Origin: Ectothiorhodospiraceae bacterium
GTDB taxonomy: Bacteria; Pseudomonadota; Gammaproteobacteria; Nitrococcales; Aquisalimonadaceae
DNA length: 64,000 nt
Direction of reading: 5' to 3'
Assembly (NCBI GenBank): GCA_003565775.1
Contig: PXAT01000194.1
Location: forward strand, 1 to 64,000
The position numbers and the translations under genes were made by a program. Every line of letters begins with the position of its first letter. Positions within the stretch are counted from its first letter, which is position 1. Under the pieces are notes generated by a model. The model was given only the letters and a program-made list of their open reading frames with translations. It made no database searches and was not told where the DNA came from. Of this stretch, positions 52,139 through 63,298 are shown in pieces.

Positions 52139-52889
52139 GTTCGCGACGCCCCAGAGACGGCTGGACGGCACCGAAGCGCCGTTGCCGGCCGGCGAACCAG
52201 GCCAGCGCCTGCCTCAGATCGTCAGCGTCGAAATCCGGCCATAGCGTTTCACTGAAAAACAATTCGGCGTAGGCCAGTTGCCAGAGCAGGAAGTTGCTCA
52301 GGCGGCATTCGCCGCCGGTACGGATCAGGAGGTCGGGCGGAGGCAGGTCGGCCAGGGCCATGGCTCCGCCGACCGCCGCTTCATCAATATCCGAGGCCTG
52401 GATCTCGCCGGCGGCAACGCGTTCGGCGAGTCGCCGGCAGGCATCCGCGATGTCCCAGCGCCCGCCGTAACTGACAGCCACCACCAGTTCGATACCGGCA
52501 TTGCCCGCCGTCAGATGCTCGACCTGCTCGATCGCCCGGTTCAGGGCCTCCCCGAGCCGACTGCGGTCGCCGACAATGCGGATGCGCACCTTGTTTTGGT
52601 GCAGCTCGGAGGCTTCCTTCCGCAGGGTACGCAGCATCAGGTCCATCAGCATGGACACTTCCTGCTGCGGTCGCCGCCAGTTCTCGCTGCTGAAGGCAAA
52701 CAGCGTCAACACCCGGATCCCGCGGTTGCCACATTCGCGAATCAGCGTGCGCGCGGCTTTCACGCCCGCGCGATGGCCCGCCGTCCGAGGCATGTGCCGC
52801 GCCTGCGCCCAACGCCCGTTACCATCCATGATCACCGCCACATGCTGCGGCAGGCGGTCGACGTCGGAATTCGCTTGCTGATCCGTCAT
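52131..52889 (-). CDS. uppS: Undecaprenyl diphosphate synthase
   Basis: A 252-aa cis-prenyltransferase making the C55 carrier lipid for cell-wall and LPS polymers. The motif HVAVIMDGNGRWA contains catalytic Asp22. FAFSSENWRRP near 72-82 and the late DLLIRTGGECRLSNFLLWQ block are present. The E. coli enzyme is 253 aa. The start at 52889 gives this standard length. It lies between frr and cdsA. Confidence 0.96.
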   Translation of the reverse strand: MTDQQANSDVDRLPQHVAVIMDGNGRWAQARHMPRTAGHRAGVKAARTLIRECGNRGIRVLTLFAFSSENWRRPQQEVSMLMDLMLRTLRKEASELHQNKVRIRIVGDRSRLGEALNRAIEQVEHLTAGNAGIELVVAVSYGGRWDIADACRRLAERVAAGEIQASDIDEAAVGGAMALADLPPPDLLIRTGGECRLSNFLLWQLAYAELFFSETLWPDFDADDLRQALAWFAGRQRRFGAVQPSLGRRERA

Positions 52890-53107
52890 GTATTCAAGTC
52901 CCCCTCCGGGAAACGCCGAGCTGTTCCGGCGTCTGCGCCCGAGACCGGTCAGGGCCCTCGGGTACTGCGCGAAGGCCGATTCGTTAGCCGTCGCCGCCGG
53001 GCCGAGGCCCAGGGCGCCCGAGTTCACACGACCAGCCCGGGCGCGAGTGCAGCCCTGCGCAGCAAACAGCGTCTCCCTGCACCGCCAGGAGGAAAGCCGG
53101 GCGATCG
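52890..53107. other. uppS-frr spacer
   Basis: No gene is seen in these 218 bp. GGGAAACGCCGAG at 52908-52920 and, on the other strand, AGGGAGACGCTG at 53067-53078 face each other and resemble the short motif found at several stop codons. The spacer could be a decayed insertion with inverted ends. GC content is as in the neighbours. Confidence 0.35.
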
Positions 53108-55308
<2,201 letters not shown>

Positions 55309-55350
55309 GTGACTGTCCTCTCTGAACTGTTCAATCGTGTCCGGATACAA

Positions 55351-55386
55351 GACCGCGGCCGGTCACCGTACGGTGAGGCCGCGGTC
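55351..55386 (-). promoter_or_regulatory. Long hairpin between rpsB and tsf
   Basis: GACCGCGGCC (55351-55360) and GGCCGCGGTC (55377-55386) form a perfect 10-bp stem, and inside it TCACCG/CGGTGA forms another 6 bp with a 2-nt loop. No T-run follows in the direction of transcription. It may be an attenuating or processing hairpin that sets the rpsB:tsf ratio. Confidence 0.5.
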
Positions 55387-55410
55387 ACGATCACGCTCTG
55401 CCCGGCGGGC

Positions 55411-56181
55411 TCAGCCCCGGGCCGGCGCGTCGGCGGCCGACGCCGCTTCTTCCTTCACTTCCACGAACTCGTCGGTCTCGCTGCCACCGGGGCGCACCGT
55501 CGCGGCGCGCGCATCGAGGATCGCGTCGGCGGCACCGCGCAGATAAAGACGCACGGCACGAATCGCATCGTCGTTGCCGGGAATCACATAGTCGATATCA
55601 CGCACATGGTTGTTGGTGTCGACCACCCCCACCACCGGGATGCCGAGCTTCTTGGCTTCCTGGATCGCGATCTTCTCGAAACCGACGTCGATGACGAACA
55701 TGGCGTCAGGCAGACGCTCCATGTTCTTGATGCCGGCCAGCGAGCGATTCAGCTTTTCCAGTTCGCGAGTCAGCATCAGCGCTTCCTTCTTGACCAGCTT
55801 GTGGAAAGTGCCGTCCTCGTGCTGGGCTTCCAGATCCTTGAGGCGACGAATCGACTGCTTGACAGTGCGGAAGTTGGTCAGCATGCCGCCGAGCCAGCGG
55901 TGATCGACATACGGCATGCCACAGCGCTGGGCTTCTTCGCGTACGGCTTCGCGCGCCGCGCGCTTGGTGCCGACAAACAGCACCTTGCCGCCATTGGCGA
56001 CCATCTTGCCCATAAAATTGAGCGCATCCTGGTAAAGCGGCAGCGTCTTTTCCAGGTTGATGATATGAATCTTGTTGCGTTCGCCGAAGATGTAGGGAGA
56101 CATCTTCGGGTTCCAGTAACGTGTCTGGTGCCCGAAATGGACACCGGCTTCCAGCATCTCGCGCATGGAAACATTGGCCAT
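55411..56181 (-). CDS. rpsB: 30S ribosomal protein S2
   Basis: A 256-aa ribosomal protein that bridges the head and body of the small subunit. It begins [25 protein letters not shown]. The signatures [13 protein letters not shown] (about residues 96-108) and the [12 protein letters not shown] block near 170-181 are complete. The tail is acidic and Ala-rich. The ATG at 56181 has AGGAG 8 nt upstream. It has its own promoter and a long 5' leader, as in other gammaproteobacteria, where S2 controls its own operon. Confidence 0.97.
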   Translation of the reverse strand: MANVSMREMLEAGVHFGHQTRYWNPKMSPYIFGERNKIHIINLEKTLPLYQDALNFMGKMVANGGKVLFVGTKRAAREAVREEAQRCGMPYVDHRWLGGMLTNFRTVKQSIRRLKDLEAQHEDGTFHKLVKKEALMLTRELEKLNRSLAGIKNMERLPDAMFVIDVGFEKIAIQEAKKLGIPVVGVVDTNNHVRDIDYVIPGNDDAIRAVRLYLRGAADAILDARAATVRPGGSETDEFVEVKEEAASAADAPARG

Positions 56182-56386
56182 GATCTGATCTCCTGAAGGG
56201 TTTGGGCCTCCATGAACCCGCATGCAAAAACCCGCCTCTGCGAGCAACCCATTGCACGTGTCGGTCCATGTGCGGATTAACAGCCGGCCCGGACCGTCGT
56301 CTCGACGACGTGCCCGGAACAACCGGTCTGCACGATTGTTTGCCGCACGGACAAGCAGCGCCTGGAATGGCGTTTGCCTGAGCAGC
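56182..56386 (-). promoter_or_regulatory. rpsB 5' leader, probable S2 autoregulatory (t44-like) RNA
   Basis: About 205 nt of untranslated mRNA lie between the predicted rpsB transcription start and its ATG. In E. coli and relatives this leader is a structured element bound by S2 and was catalogued as t44 RNA. Here the last 60 nt contain GGGTT and AACCC segments able to pair close to the ribosome site, and paired GC-rich runs further upstream. Assignment is by position and layout; no covariance search was possible. Confidence 0.55.
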
Positions 56387-56392
56387 GCGCGC

Positions 56393-56421
56393 TTTATACC
56401 ATACCGCCTCGAAAGCGACAA
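56393..56421 (-). promoter_or_regulatory. Sigma-70 promoter for rpsB-tsf
   Basis: On the - strand TTGTCG (56416-56421) and TATAAA (56393-56398) are 17 bp apart. This is the only strong match in the divergent rpsB/map region and would start transcription near 56386. Confidence 0.75.
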
Positions 56422-56435
56422 TTTGCAGGCGGGCG

Positions 56436-56462
56436 AAAAGCGCTGATCCCAGCGCTTTTTTT
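56436..56462 (+). terminator. Intrinsic terminator upstream of map
   Basis: AAAAGCGCTG (56436-56445) pairs with CAGCGCTTTT (56450-56459) around ATCC, followed by a run of seven T residues ending at 56462. It is a textbook + strand terminator, yet the only + strand gene nearby is map, whose ATG is 40 nt further on. It could attenuate map or end a short transcript. Confidence 0.8.
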
Positions 56463-56501
56463 AATGAACGCCGGATCAGTCCACTGGAGGCCCTTCCCCG
56501 C

Positions 56502-57284
56502 ATGGCGGTAACAATCAAGACAGCCGAGGAAATCGAGAAGATGCGCACCGCCGGCCGACTCGCGTCGGAGGTGCTGAGCATGATCGAAGAGCATGTCCGC
56601 CCCGGTGTCACCACGGAGGAACTGGATCGCATCTGTCACCGGCACATCGTGGACGTCCAGGGCGCCATTCCGGCGCCGCTCAACTACCGCGGCTTCCCCA
56701 AGGCCACCTGCACGTCGGTCAATCACGTGATCTGTCACGGTATCCCCGGACCGAAAAAGCTGCGCAAGGGCGACATCCTCAATATCGACATCACTGTCAT
56801 CAAGGACGGCTATCACGGCGACACCAGCAGGATGTTTCATGTCGGCGCCCCGACCATCAAGGGCAAGCGGGTATCCGACATGGCCCATGCCTGCCTTTGG
56901 GAAGGGATTCGTCTGGTCCGTCCCGGCACCACCTTGGGCGATATCGGTCATGCCATCCAGTCACTGGCCGAAGGCAACGGTTTCTCGGTCGTCCGCGAGT
57001 ATTGCGGGCACGGCATCGGCGCCGTGTTTCATGAAGACCCCCAGGTTCTGCATTACGGGGAACCGGGCACCGGACTGGCGCTGCAGGAGGGAATGACCTT
57101 TACCATCGAGCCGATGATCAATGCCGGCCGGCACGAAACGCGGCTATTGCCCGACGAGTGGACGGTGGTCACCCGCGATCACAGCCTGTCAGCGCAATGG
57201 GAGCACACCATCCTTGTTACCGCCGACGGCCATGAGGTGTTGACGCTGCGCCACGACGAGATCCCGGGCGTGGTTCCCGAATGA
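56502..57284 (+). CDS. map: Methionine aminopeptidase type I
   Basis: A 260-aa metalloprotease that removes the initiator methionine from new proteins. The pita-bread fold ligands are visible: Asp in LNIDITVIKDGYHGDTSRMF (two aspartates about 97 and 108), His in YCGHGIGAVFHE (about 169-180), and two Glu residues in TFTIEPMIN and the C-terminal QWEHTILVT. Length is as in E. coli (264). It starts just after an intrinsic terminator and overlaps glnD by 4 nt. Confidence 0.97.
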   Translation: MAVTIKTAEEIEKMRTAGRLASEVLSMIEEHVRPGVTTEELDRICHRHIVDVQGAIPAPLNYRGFPKATCTSVNHVICHGIPGPKKLRKGDILNIDITVIKDGYHGDTSRMFHVGAPTIKGKRVSDMAHACLWEGIRLVRPGTTLGDIGHAIQSLAEGNGFSVVREYCGHGIGAVFHEDPQVLHYGEPGTGLALQEGMTFTIEPMINAGRHETRLLPDEWTVVTRDHSLSAQWEHTILVTADGHEVLTLRHDEIPGVVPE

Positions 57285-59989
57285 AGTCGATGACTCCGCC
57301 CGGTCAAGACCACGCGCCAGTCGACAGCATGCTGTTCGACCCTGACGACCTGGAACAGCGACTGGCCAGCAACGAATCACCCATTGCCGTGTTCCGCGAC
57401 GCGCGAGAGAACGCCGACGCCATGCTCATGGGGCGCTTTCGCGAAGGCACACCAGCCAGCGAACTGGTGCCGCAACGGGCCCTCATCATGGACGAGCTGC
57501 TGCGCCGGGCCTGGGGCCGGATCATCGGCGATGACCGGGAAATGTCCCTGGTCGCGGTCGGGGGTTACGGCCGAGGCGAACTGCACCCGGGGTCGGATAT
57601 CGACATCATGCTGTTGCTGGCCGGCAGCTGCGAGGGCACGCGCGCCGATCACGCCGAGCAGTTCCTGACCTTCCTCTGGGATATCGGTCTCGAAGTCGGC
57701 CACAGCGTGCGCAGCGTCGCCGACTGCGAGACCGAGTCACGCGCCGACATCACGGTCGCCACCAACCTGATGGAATCCCGCCTGCTGGCCGGCCCCCGCG
57801 CGCTGTATGAACAGATGTGTGACGCCACCGGCCCGGCTCGCCTGTGGCCGAGCCGGGATTTCTTCGAGGCGAAACTCGCGGAACAGGTCGCGCGCCACGA
57901 GAAATATCACGACACCGCCTACAACCTGGAACCAAACATCAAGGAAAGCCCGGGCGGGCTGCGCGATATCCACATGGTGGGCTGGGTCGCGAAACGGCAT
58001 TTCGGCGCCGACACGCTTTACGGGCTGGTGGAACAGGACTTCCTGACCGAGGAAGAGCATCAGGAACTGATATCCGGACAGAATTTCCTCTGGGACATCC
58101 GTTTCGCGCTGCACGAGGCCGCAGGGCGTCGTGAAGACCGTCTGCTGTTCGATCACCAGACGACACTGGCCAAGCAGTTCGGCTATACCGACCAGCCGCA
58201 CACCCTGGCGGTCGAGCAGCTGATGCAGCGTTATTTCCGGACGGTAATGCGTCTCAACCGGCTCAACGAAATGCTGCTGCAGCTTTTCCAGGAAGTCATT
58301 CTGTACGCCGATGATCATGAGCCGCCGCAACTGATCAACAAGCGGTTCCAGTGCCGCAAGGGCTTCATCGAGGTTACCCACCCGAATGTCTTCAAGCGCT
58401 ATCCGTTTGCGCTGCTGGAAGTGTTTCTGCTCATGCAGCAGCGCCAGGAACTCAAGGGCGTCCGGGCGTCAACGATCCGTCTGATTCGCAATCATCGCGA
58501 CCTGGTGGACGAGAATTTCCGCAACGATCTGCGCTGCCGCAGCCTGTTCATGGAAATCCTGCGCCAGCCACGCGGCATCACCCACGAGATGCGCCGCATG
58601 CACCGGTACGGATTGCTGGGCCGGTACATCCCGGCCTTCGGTGAGATCACCGGGCGCATGCAGTACGACCTGTTTCATGTCTACACGGTCGATTCGCATA
58701 CGCTGTTCGTGCTGCGCAACGTGCGCCGTTTCGCGCTGCCGGAATTCGCCGACGAACTGCCGTTCTGCAGCACCATCATGCAGCGCCTGCCGAAGCCCGA
58801 ACTGCTCTACCTCGCCGCCCTGTTTCACGACATCGCCAAGGGCCGCGGCGGCGATCACTCCGAGCTCGGTGCCGAAGATGCCTGGGAGTTCTGCATCGAA
58901 CACGGCATGAGCCAGTACGACGCCCGGCTGGTCTCCTGGCTGGTGCGTCAGCACCTGCTGATGTCGATGACGGCACAGCGCAGGGACATTTCCGATCCCG
59001 ACGTGATCGCCGAGTTCGCAGATGAGATGGGTGACCGCACCCGCCTCGACTATCTCTACCTGCTCACGGTTTCGGACATCCGCTCCACCAATCCGGCGCT
59101 GTGGAACTCCTGGAAGGATTCCCTGCTGCTGGAGCTCTACATGCTGACCAACCGGGCGCTCCGGCGCGGCCTGGAACATCCGATTGAAGCCGCCGAACTG
59201 GTACGGGAAACCCAACTGCAGGCGCGCCGTCGTCTGAAGGCCCTGGGCCTGCATCACATGACCGTGAAATCCTTGTGGCGGCATTTCAGCGACGACTACT
59301 TCCTGCGTTACTCGGCCGAAGAGATCGCCTGGCATGCGGTCGGCATTACCCGGACCCGACGCGAGGATCTGCCGCTGGTCCTCATGGAACCGCAGAGTGC
59401 GCGCGGCGGCACCGAGATTTTCATTTACACCGGCGACCGCGACTATCTGTTCGCCCTGACGGCGCACACCCTGGACATGCTCAACCTGAACATCCAGGAC
59501 GCGCGCATCATCACGACCGAAGACGGGCATACGCTGGACAGTTATCTGGTGCTGGAAGACAACGGCCAACCGGTAACCGAGCCCTATCGCAAGAAGGAAA
59601 TCGTGCAACGGCTCCGGGCGGCCCTGAAACGGCAGGACATGGATGATCCGATACGCGTGCCGGTCCCGCGGCAGCACCGGCACTTCAATATCCGCACCGA
59701 AATCAATTTCATGCAGGACGAGGCCAACGGCCGAACGGTGATGGAGTTGCTGACTGCGGATCGCTCCGGCCTGCTGGCCCGGGTGGGTTATGTGCTGTCG
59801 CATCTGGGCATTCGCCTGCAAAGCGCGAAGATCGTCACCCTGGGCTCGCGCGCCGAGGACGTATTCTTCATCACCGATCACGAGAACCGGCCGCTGCAGG
59901 ACGACGGCCTGTTCAACCGCATCCGCGAGGACCTGCTGGACCTCCTCGGCGAGCGTCCGGACACCGTGGAACAGGCGAACGGGCTGTAG
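57281..59989 (+). CDS. glnD: Bifunctional PII uridylyltransferase/uridylyl-removing enzyme
   Basis: A 902-aa nitrogen sensor that adds or removes UMP on PII proteins in response to glutamine. The nucleotidyltransferase motif GGYGRGELHPGSDIDI is near residue 92-107. The HD hydrolase motif FHDIAKGRGGDHSELG is near 514-529. Two C-terminal ACT domains (about 700-780 and 810-890) sense glutamine. Length fits (E. coli 890). The map-glnD pair is the usual order. The stop runs directly into the intergenic repeat. Confidence 0.96.
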   Translation: MKSMTPPGQDHAPVDSMLFDPDDLEQRLASNESPIAVFRDARENADAMLMGRFREGTPASELVPQRALIMDELLRRAWGRIIGDDREMSLVAVGGYGRGELHPGSDIDIMLLLAGSCEGTRADHAEQFLTFLWDIGLEVGHSVRSVADCETESRADITVATNLMESRLLAGPRALYEQMCDATGPARLWPSRDFFEAKLAEQVARHEKYHDTAYNLEPNIKESPGGLRDIHMVGWVAKRHFGADTLYGLVEQDFLTEEEHQELISGQNFLWDIRFALHEAAGRREDRLLFDHQTTLAKQFGYTDQPHTLAVEQLMQRYFRTVMRLNRLNEMLLQLFQEVILYADDHEPPQLINKRFQCRKGFIEVTHPNVFKRYPFALLEVFLLMQQRQELKGVRASTIRLIRNHRDLVDENFRNDLRCRSLFMEILRQPRGITHEMRRMHRYGLLGRYIPAFGEITGRMQYDLFHVYTVDSHTLFVLRNVRRFALPEFADELPFCSTIMQRLPKPELLYLAALFHDIAKGRGGDHSELGAEDAWEFCIEHGMSQYDARLVSWLVRQHLLMSMTAQRRDISDPDVIAEFADEMGDRTRLDYLYLLTVSDIRSTNPALWNSWKDSLLLELYMLTNRALRRGLEHPIEAAELVRETQLQARRRLKALGLHHMTVKSLWRHFSDDYFLRYSAEEIAWHAVGITRTRREDLPLVLMEPQSARGGTEIFIYTGDRDYLFALTAHTLDMLNLNIQDARIITTEDGHTLDSYLVLEDNGQPVTEPYRKKEIVQRLRAALKRQDMDDPIRVPVPRQHRHFNIRTEINFMQDEANGRTVMELLTADRSGLLARVGYVLSHLGIRLQSAKIVTLGSRAEDVFFITDHENRPLQDDGLFNRIREDLLDLLGERPDTVEQANGL

Positions 59990-60482
59990 GGAAGCTCTGA
60001 TCTATTCCCACGCCTGCGTTGGCGATCCCGTTTTTCCCGAGGCAAGCCTGCTGCGCAGCGCAAAAATCGGGGGGAATGCGGCTCACTGGTGGGCTTCGAT
60101 GCCGAGCGGGCGAATGCCGGCTCCGGAACCGCTGCAAGGGCATCCATGCCCGCTTGATGATCGCCTCCCTGCGATCGACATTCCTTCGCCAACATCCGCC
60201 CGCTCGGCTTGGTGCGTGTGGCGCATCCGGGTGCCGTGGCTTCGTCGGTGCCGGCCCGAATCCCGCACCGCGGTTCGAGCCGGGGTAAGGCATTCCCCCG
60301 GAGGGACACCTGCCGCAGGGACGCGGCCGTCGAGCCCCCATGGATGGGTTTACGGCGATCCCGGAGAGGGAATGCCTTACCCCGGCTGGGCACCATTCGG
60401 TGAGGTTGGCACCCAGGTTTAAGGCCCTTGCGAGATAACCATAACGGTCTCGGACGCAAACGCGGGAAGAGATCGGAGCTAT
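59989..60482. repeat. About 490-bp intergenic element with terminal inverted repeats
   Basis: The left end (59989-60016) and the right end (60455-60482, other strand) share an AGCTCYGATCT core followed by TTCCC and a CG-rich block, forming imperfect terminal inverted repeats. Inside are a 40-nt segment (60092-60131) also present at 14136-14175, and a pair of perfect 20-bp inverted arms (60279-60298 and 60368-60387) enclosing a segment with CCATGGATGGG. Short frames in all directions lack ribosome sites and family features, so the element looks non-coding. It fills most of the 631-bp gap between glnD and the ABC-F gene. Confidence 0.7.
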
Positions 60483-60620
60483 CGTCGGGAACCACGCCCT
60501 GTTCCCGGCGGTGCGACTTGATCACGGTGATCGCCAGCGCTGGAAAACACGTGTAGTATCCGCGACTTTCCGGGCTTCGGTCCGGCTTGATCCCGCTTTT
60601 CGTCTGACAGGAAATCTCCC

Positions 60621-62213
60621 GTGCTTCAGTCCGCCAATATCACCATGCAGTTCGGTGGTGCACCGCTGTTCGAAAACGTCTCCCTCAAATTCTCCGGTGG
60701 CAACCGTTATGGCCTGATCGGCGCCAACGGCTGTGGCAAGTCCACCTTCATGAAGATTCTGGGCGGCGATCTCGAGCCCAGTGCCGGCTCGGTCTCCATC
60801 GGTGAAGGGCTGCGTCTCGGCAAGCTGCGCCAGGATCAGTTCGCCTACGAGGCCTACACCGTCACCGACACCGTGCTCATGGGGCATCCGGAACTGTGGC
60901 GCGTGAAGTCGGAGCGGGAGCGCATCTACGGCCTGACCGAGATGAGCGAGGAGGACGGCATGGCCGTCGCCGAGCTGGAGACCGAATTCGCCGAGCTGGA
61001 TGGCTATACGGCCGAGCCGCGGGCCGGCGAACTGCTGCTGGGTCTGGACATCCCCACCGAGCAGCATTTCGTGCCCATGAGCGAGATCGCGCCGGGCTTC
61101 AAGCTGCGGGTGCTGCTGGCACAGGCGCTTTTCTATGATCCGGACATCCTGCTGCTGGACGAACCGACCAACAACCTGGACATCCATACCATCCGCTGGC
61201 TCGAGGACCTTCTCAACCAGCGCAACAGCACCATGGTCATCATCTCGCATGACCGGCACTTCCTGAACAGCGTCTGCACTCACATCGCGGACGTGGACTA
61301 CGGGGACATCAAGGTCTATCCGGGCAATTACGATGACTACATGAGCGCCTCGACCGCCGCCCGCGAGCGGCTGTATGCCGACAATGCCAAGAAGAAGGCG
61401 CAGATGGCAGAGTTGCAGGCCTTCGTCAGTCGCTTCTCGGCCAATGCCTCGAAGGCCAAGCAGGCCACCTCGCGGGCGCGCCAGCTGGAGAAGATCGAAC
61501 TGAACGACATCAAGCCGTCCAGCCGGCAAAGTCCGTATATCAAGTTTGATCAGAACAAGAAGCTCTATCGCCTTGCTCTGGAAACGAAAAACCTCGCCCG
61601 AGGCTTCGATGGCGATAGCCTGTTCAGCAAGCTCGACCTGATGGTGGAAGTCGGCGAACGGATCGCCGTGATCGGCCCCAACGGCATCGGCAAGACCACT
61701 CTGCTGCGCACACTGGTGGGCGATCTGACACCGGACAACGGTGCGGTGAAGTGGTCGGAAAACGCCAACGTCGGCTACTACGCGCAGGACCACGGCGAGG
61801 AGTTTGCCAGCGACATCACCGTATTCGACTGGATGAACCAGTGGGTCGACAGCCAGGGTGACGATCAGGTGGTCCGCGCCACGCTCGGCCGCCTGCTGTT
61901 CTCCGGCGATGACTTCAAGAAGAAGGTCTCGGTCCTTTCCGGCGGCGAAAAAGGCCGCATGCTGTTCGGCAAGCTGCTGATGCAGAAACCGAACATCATG
62001 GTGCTCGACGAGCCCACCAATCACATGGACATGGAGTCCATCGAGGCGCTCAACCTGGCGCTGGAGCATTACCCCGGCACCCTGATCTTCGCCAGTCACG
62101 ATCGCCAGTTCGTGTCCTCGCTGGCGACCCGCATCATCGAACTCACGGCCGATGGCCTGATGGATCATGGTGGCGGCTATGACGACTATCTGAGCACCCG
62201 CCGCGCTGCCTGA
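60621..62213 (+). CDS. ybiT: ABC-F family ATPase, YbiT-like
   Basis: A 530-aa soluble protein with two ABC ATPase domains and no membrane segments, acting on ribosomes. Walker A motifs are GANGCGKST (about 35-43) and GPNGIGKTT (about 352-360). The Walker B block [11 protein letters not shown] is in the first half and [10 protein letters not shown] in the second. The first domain has [14 protein letters not shown] in place of LSGGQ, as in E. coli YbiT, and the second has LSGGEKGR. Length equals YbiT (530). The GTG start at 60621 has AGGAAA 8 nt upstream. YbiT-group factors adjust translation elongation. Confidence 0.92.
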   Translation: MLQSANITMQFGGAPLFENVSLKFSGGNRYGLIGANGCGKSTFMKILGGDLEPSAGSVSIGEGLRLGKLRQDQFAYEAYTVTDTVLMGHPELWRVKSERERIYGLTEMSEEDGMAVAELETEFAELDGYTAEPRAGELLLGLDIPTEQHFVPMSEIAPGFKLRVLLAQALFYDPDILLLDEPTNNLDIHTIRWLEDLLNQRNSTMVIISHDRHFLNSVCTHIADVDYGDIKVYPGNYDDYMSASTAARERLYADNAKKKAQMAELQAFVSRFSANASKAKQATSRARQLEKIELNDIKPSSRQSPYIKFDQNKKLYRLALETKNLARGFDGDSLFSKLDLMVEVGERIAVIGPNGIGKTTLLRTLVGDLTPDNGAVKWSENANVGYYAQDHGEEFASDITVFDWMNQWVDSQGDDQVVRATLGRLLFSGDDFKKKVSVLSGGEKGRMLFGKLLMQKPNIMVLDEPTNHMDMESIEALNLALEHYPGTLIFASHDRQFVSSLATRIIELTADGLMDHGGGYDDYLSTRRAA

Positions 62214-62232
62214 ACGCCCCCCTGCCTTCCCC

Positions 62233-62257
62233 GCGCGGCGCATGTCATGCGCCGCGC
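62233..62257 (+). terminator. Hairpin after ABC-F gene
   Basis: GCGCGGCGCATG (62233-62244) and CATGCGCCGCGC (62246-62257) are perfect complements with a single base between, giving at least an 8-bp GC stem with a 9-nt loop. It begins 20 nt after the stop codon. There is no T-run. Probably a 3'-end hairpin. The rest of the 224-bp spacer holds no visible gene. Confidence 0.45.
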
Positions 62258-62437
62258 TGCCCTCGAAGAACGAACTGCCGCGCCTTCTCCGTGTCACAAA
62301 TCGTAGCGGGCGTCCTGGTAGCGACATCGACACCACCCGCCATGCGACTGAATGCTGTAACAGGCAGATCGCAGGGTTGCCCCCTCCCCGGGAGTACCGT
62401 GCCTTCAAGCCATGACGAAGCGGGCAAAGGAAAGGTT

Positions 62438-63298
62438 ATGGACGGAAACTGGATGAAGCACGGCCCCTACCGGATGACCGTGCTGGTGCTCTGGAGCCAT
62501 GCTCTGCTTCTGGCCGCATTGATCACGCTGCATGCGCAGGGCTGGATCAATCTGCTGCTGCCCACCAGTGTCCTGGTTCTGACCGGCATCGGTCTGATCG
62601 CCGCCAACCTGGTCTACCATCTGATCCTGACCGTGCCGCGCTGCAGCCTGATGCTGGACCGGGAACGTCGCGCACTGGCCGCACTGCGCAGGCATCTGGA
62701 TGATGACAGGAGCCAGACACCGCACGACCGTGTGGTCGCCGTCTTTCAGGAGCAGATCGCCGATCTCGATGCCCAGACCGTGCTGGCGCGCTTTCTGCGC
62801 CGACTGGCGCTGGCCAAGGCGAGCAATCCCCGCTATCCGGTGGATCTCGGCTCGTTCTCCGCCCTGCTTGAAAGCCAACTCAAGCGCCGCACCAGTGAAG
62901 TCAGCCTGGCAGCTTCCTACCAGCCGCGTTACGGCCTGTTTTTCACCTTTCTCGGCGTGTCCATAGGCCTCGGCACGGTGGATTTCTCGACAATCGTCGG
63001 CGAAACCGGCGGTGCGGATGTGGGTGCCGGTCTGGTCGTCGCCGGCCAGGTGCTGTCCGGCATCGGCATGGCGGTGCTCACCTCGCTGGCCGGGATGGCC
63101 GGCAACATCATTCTCTCGCGGCACCAGGACGCATTCGATCGTGCTACCAGCGCCATGGTGGACGAAGTCGAGGTACTGATGCTGACTCGCGTCCTGCCGC
63201 TGGTGAATGACGACGAGGAGATGGCGCTGATCCGTCAGGACGTTCCCGAGACACCGGAGGATGTGCTCGACCAGGATATGGAACCGGCACCGGCATGA
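62438..63298 (+). CDS. MotA/TolQ/ExbB-like proton channel protein
   Basis: A 286-aa membrane protein. Two hydrophobic segments lie near the N-terminus (about residues 14-31 and 36-62), followed by a roughly 100-residue charged cytoplasmic stretch. Two more segments follow (about 167-188 and 203-232). The third segment, YGLFFTFLGVSIGLGTVDF, and the fourth, LSGIGMAVLTSLAGMAGNII, have the small-residue and Thr pattern of MotA/TolQ/ExbB pores. The start at 62438 has AAGGAAAGG upstream. It overlaps the next gene by 4 nt. It does not look like canonical TolQ (no tolR/A/B) or MotA. The substrate or load is unknown. Confidence 0.72.
   Translation: MDGNWMKHGPYRMTVLVLWSHALLLAALITLHAQGWINLLLPTSVLVLTGIGLIAANLVYHLILTVPRCSLMLDRERRALAALRRHLDDDRSQTPHDRVVAVFQEQIADLDAQTVLARFLRRLALAKASNPRYPVDLGSFSALLESQLKRRTSEVSLAASYQPRYGLFFTFLGVSIGLGTVDFSTIVGETGGADVGAGLVVAGQVLSGIGMAVLTSLAGMAGNIILSRHQDAFDRATSAMVDEVEVLMLTRVLPLVNDDEEMALIRQDVPETPEDVLDQDMEPAPA

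Noticed and set aside
59989-60620. Possible small genes inside the glnD-ABC-F gap
   Set aside because: Frames exist on both strands but none has a ribosome site. The same nucleotide blocks recur in another spacer in a different context, which points to a repeat, not a gene.
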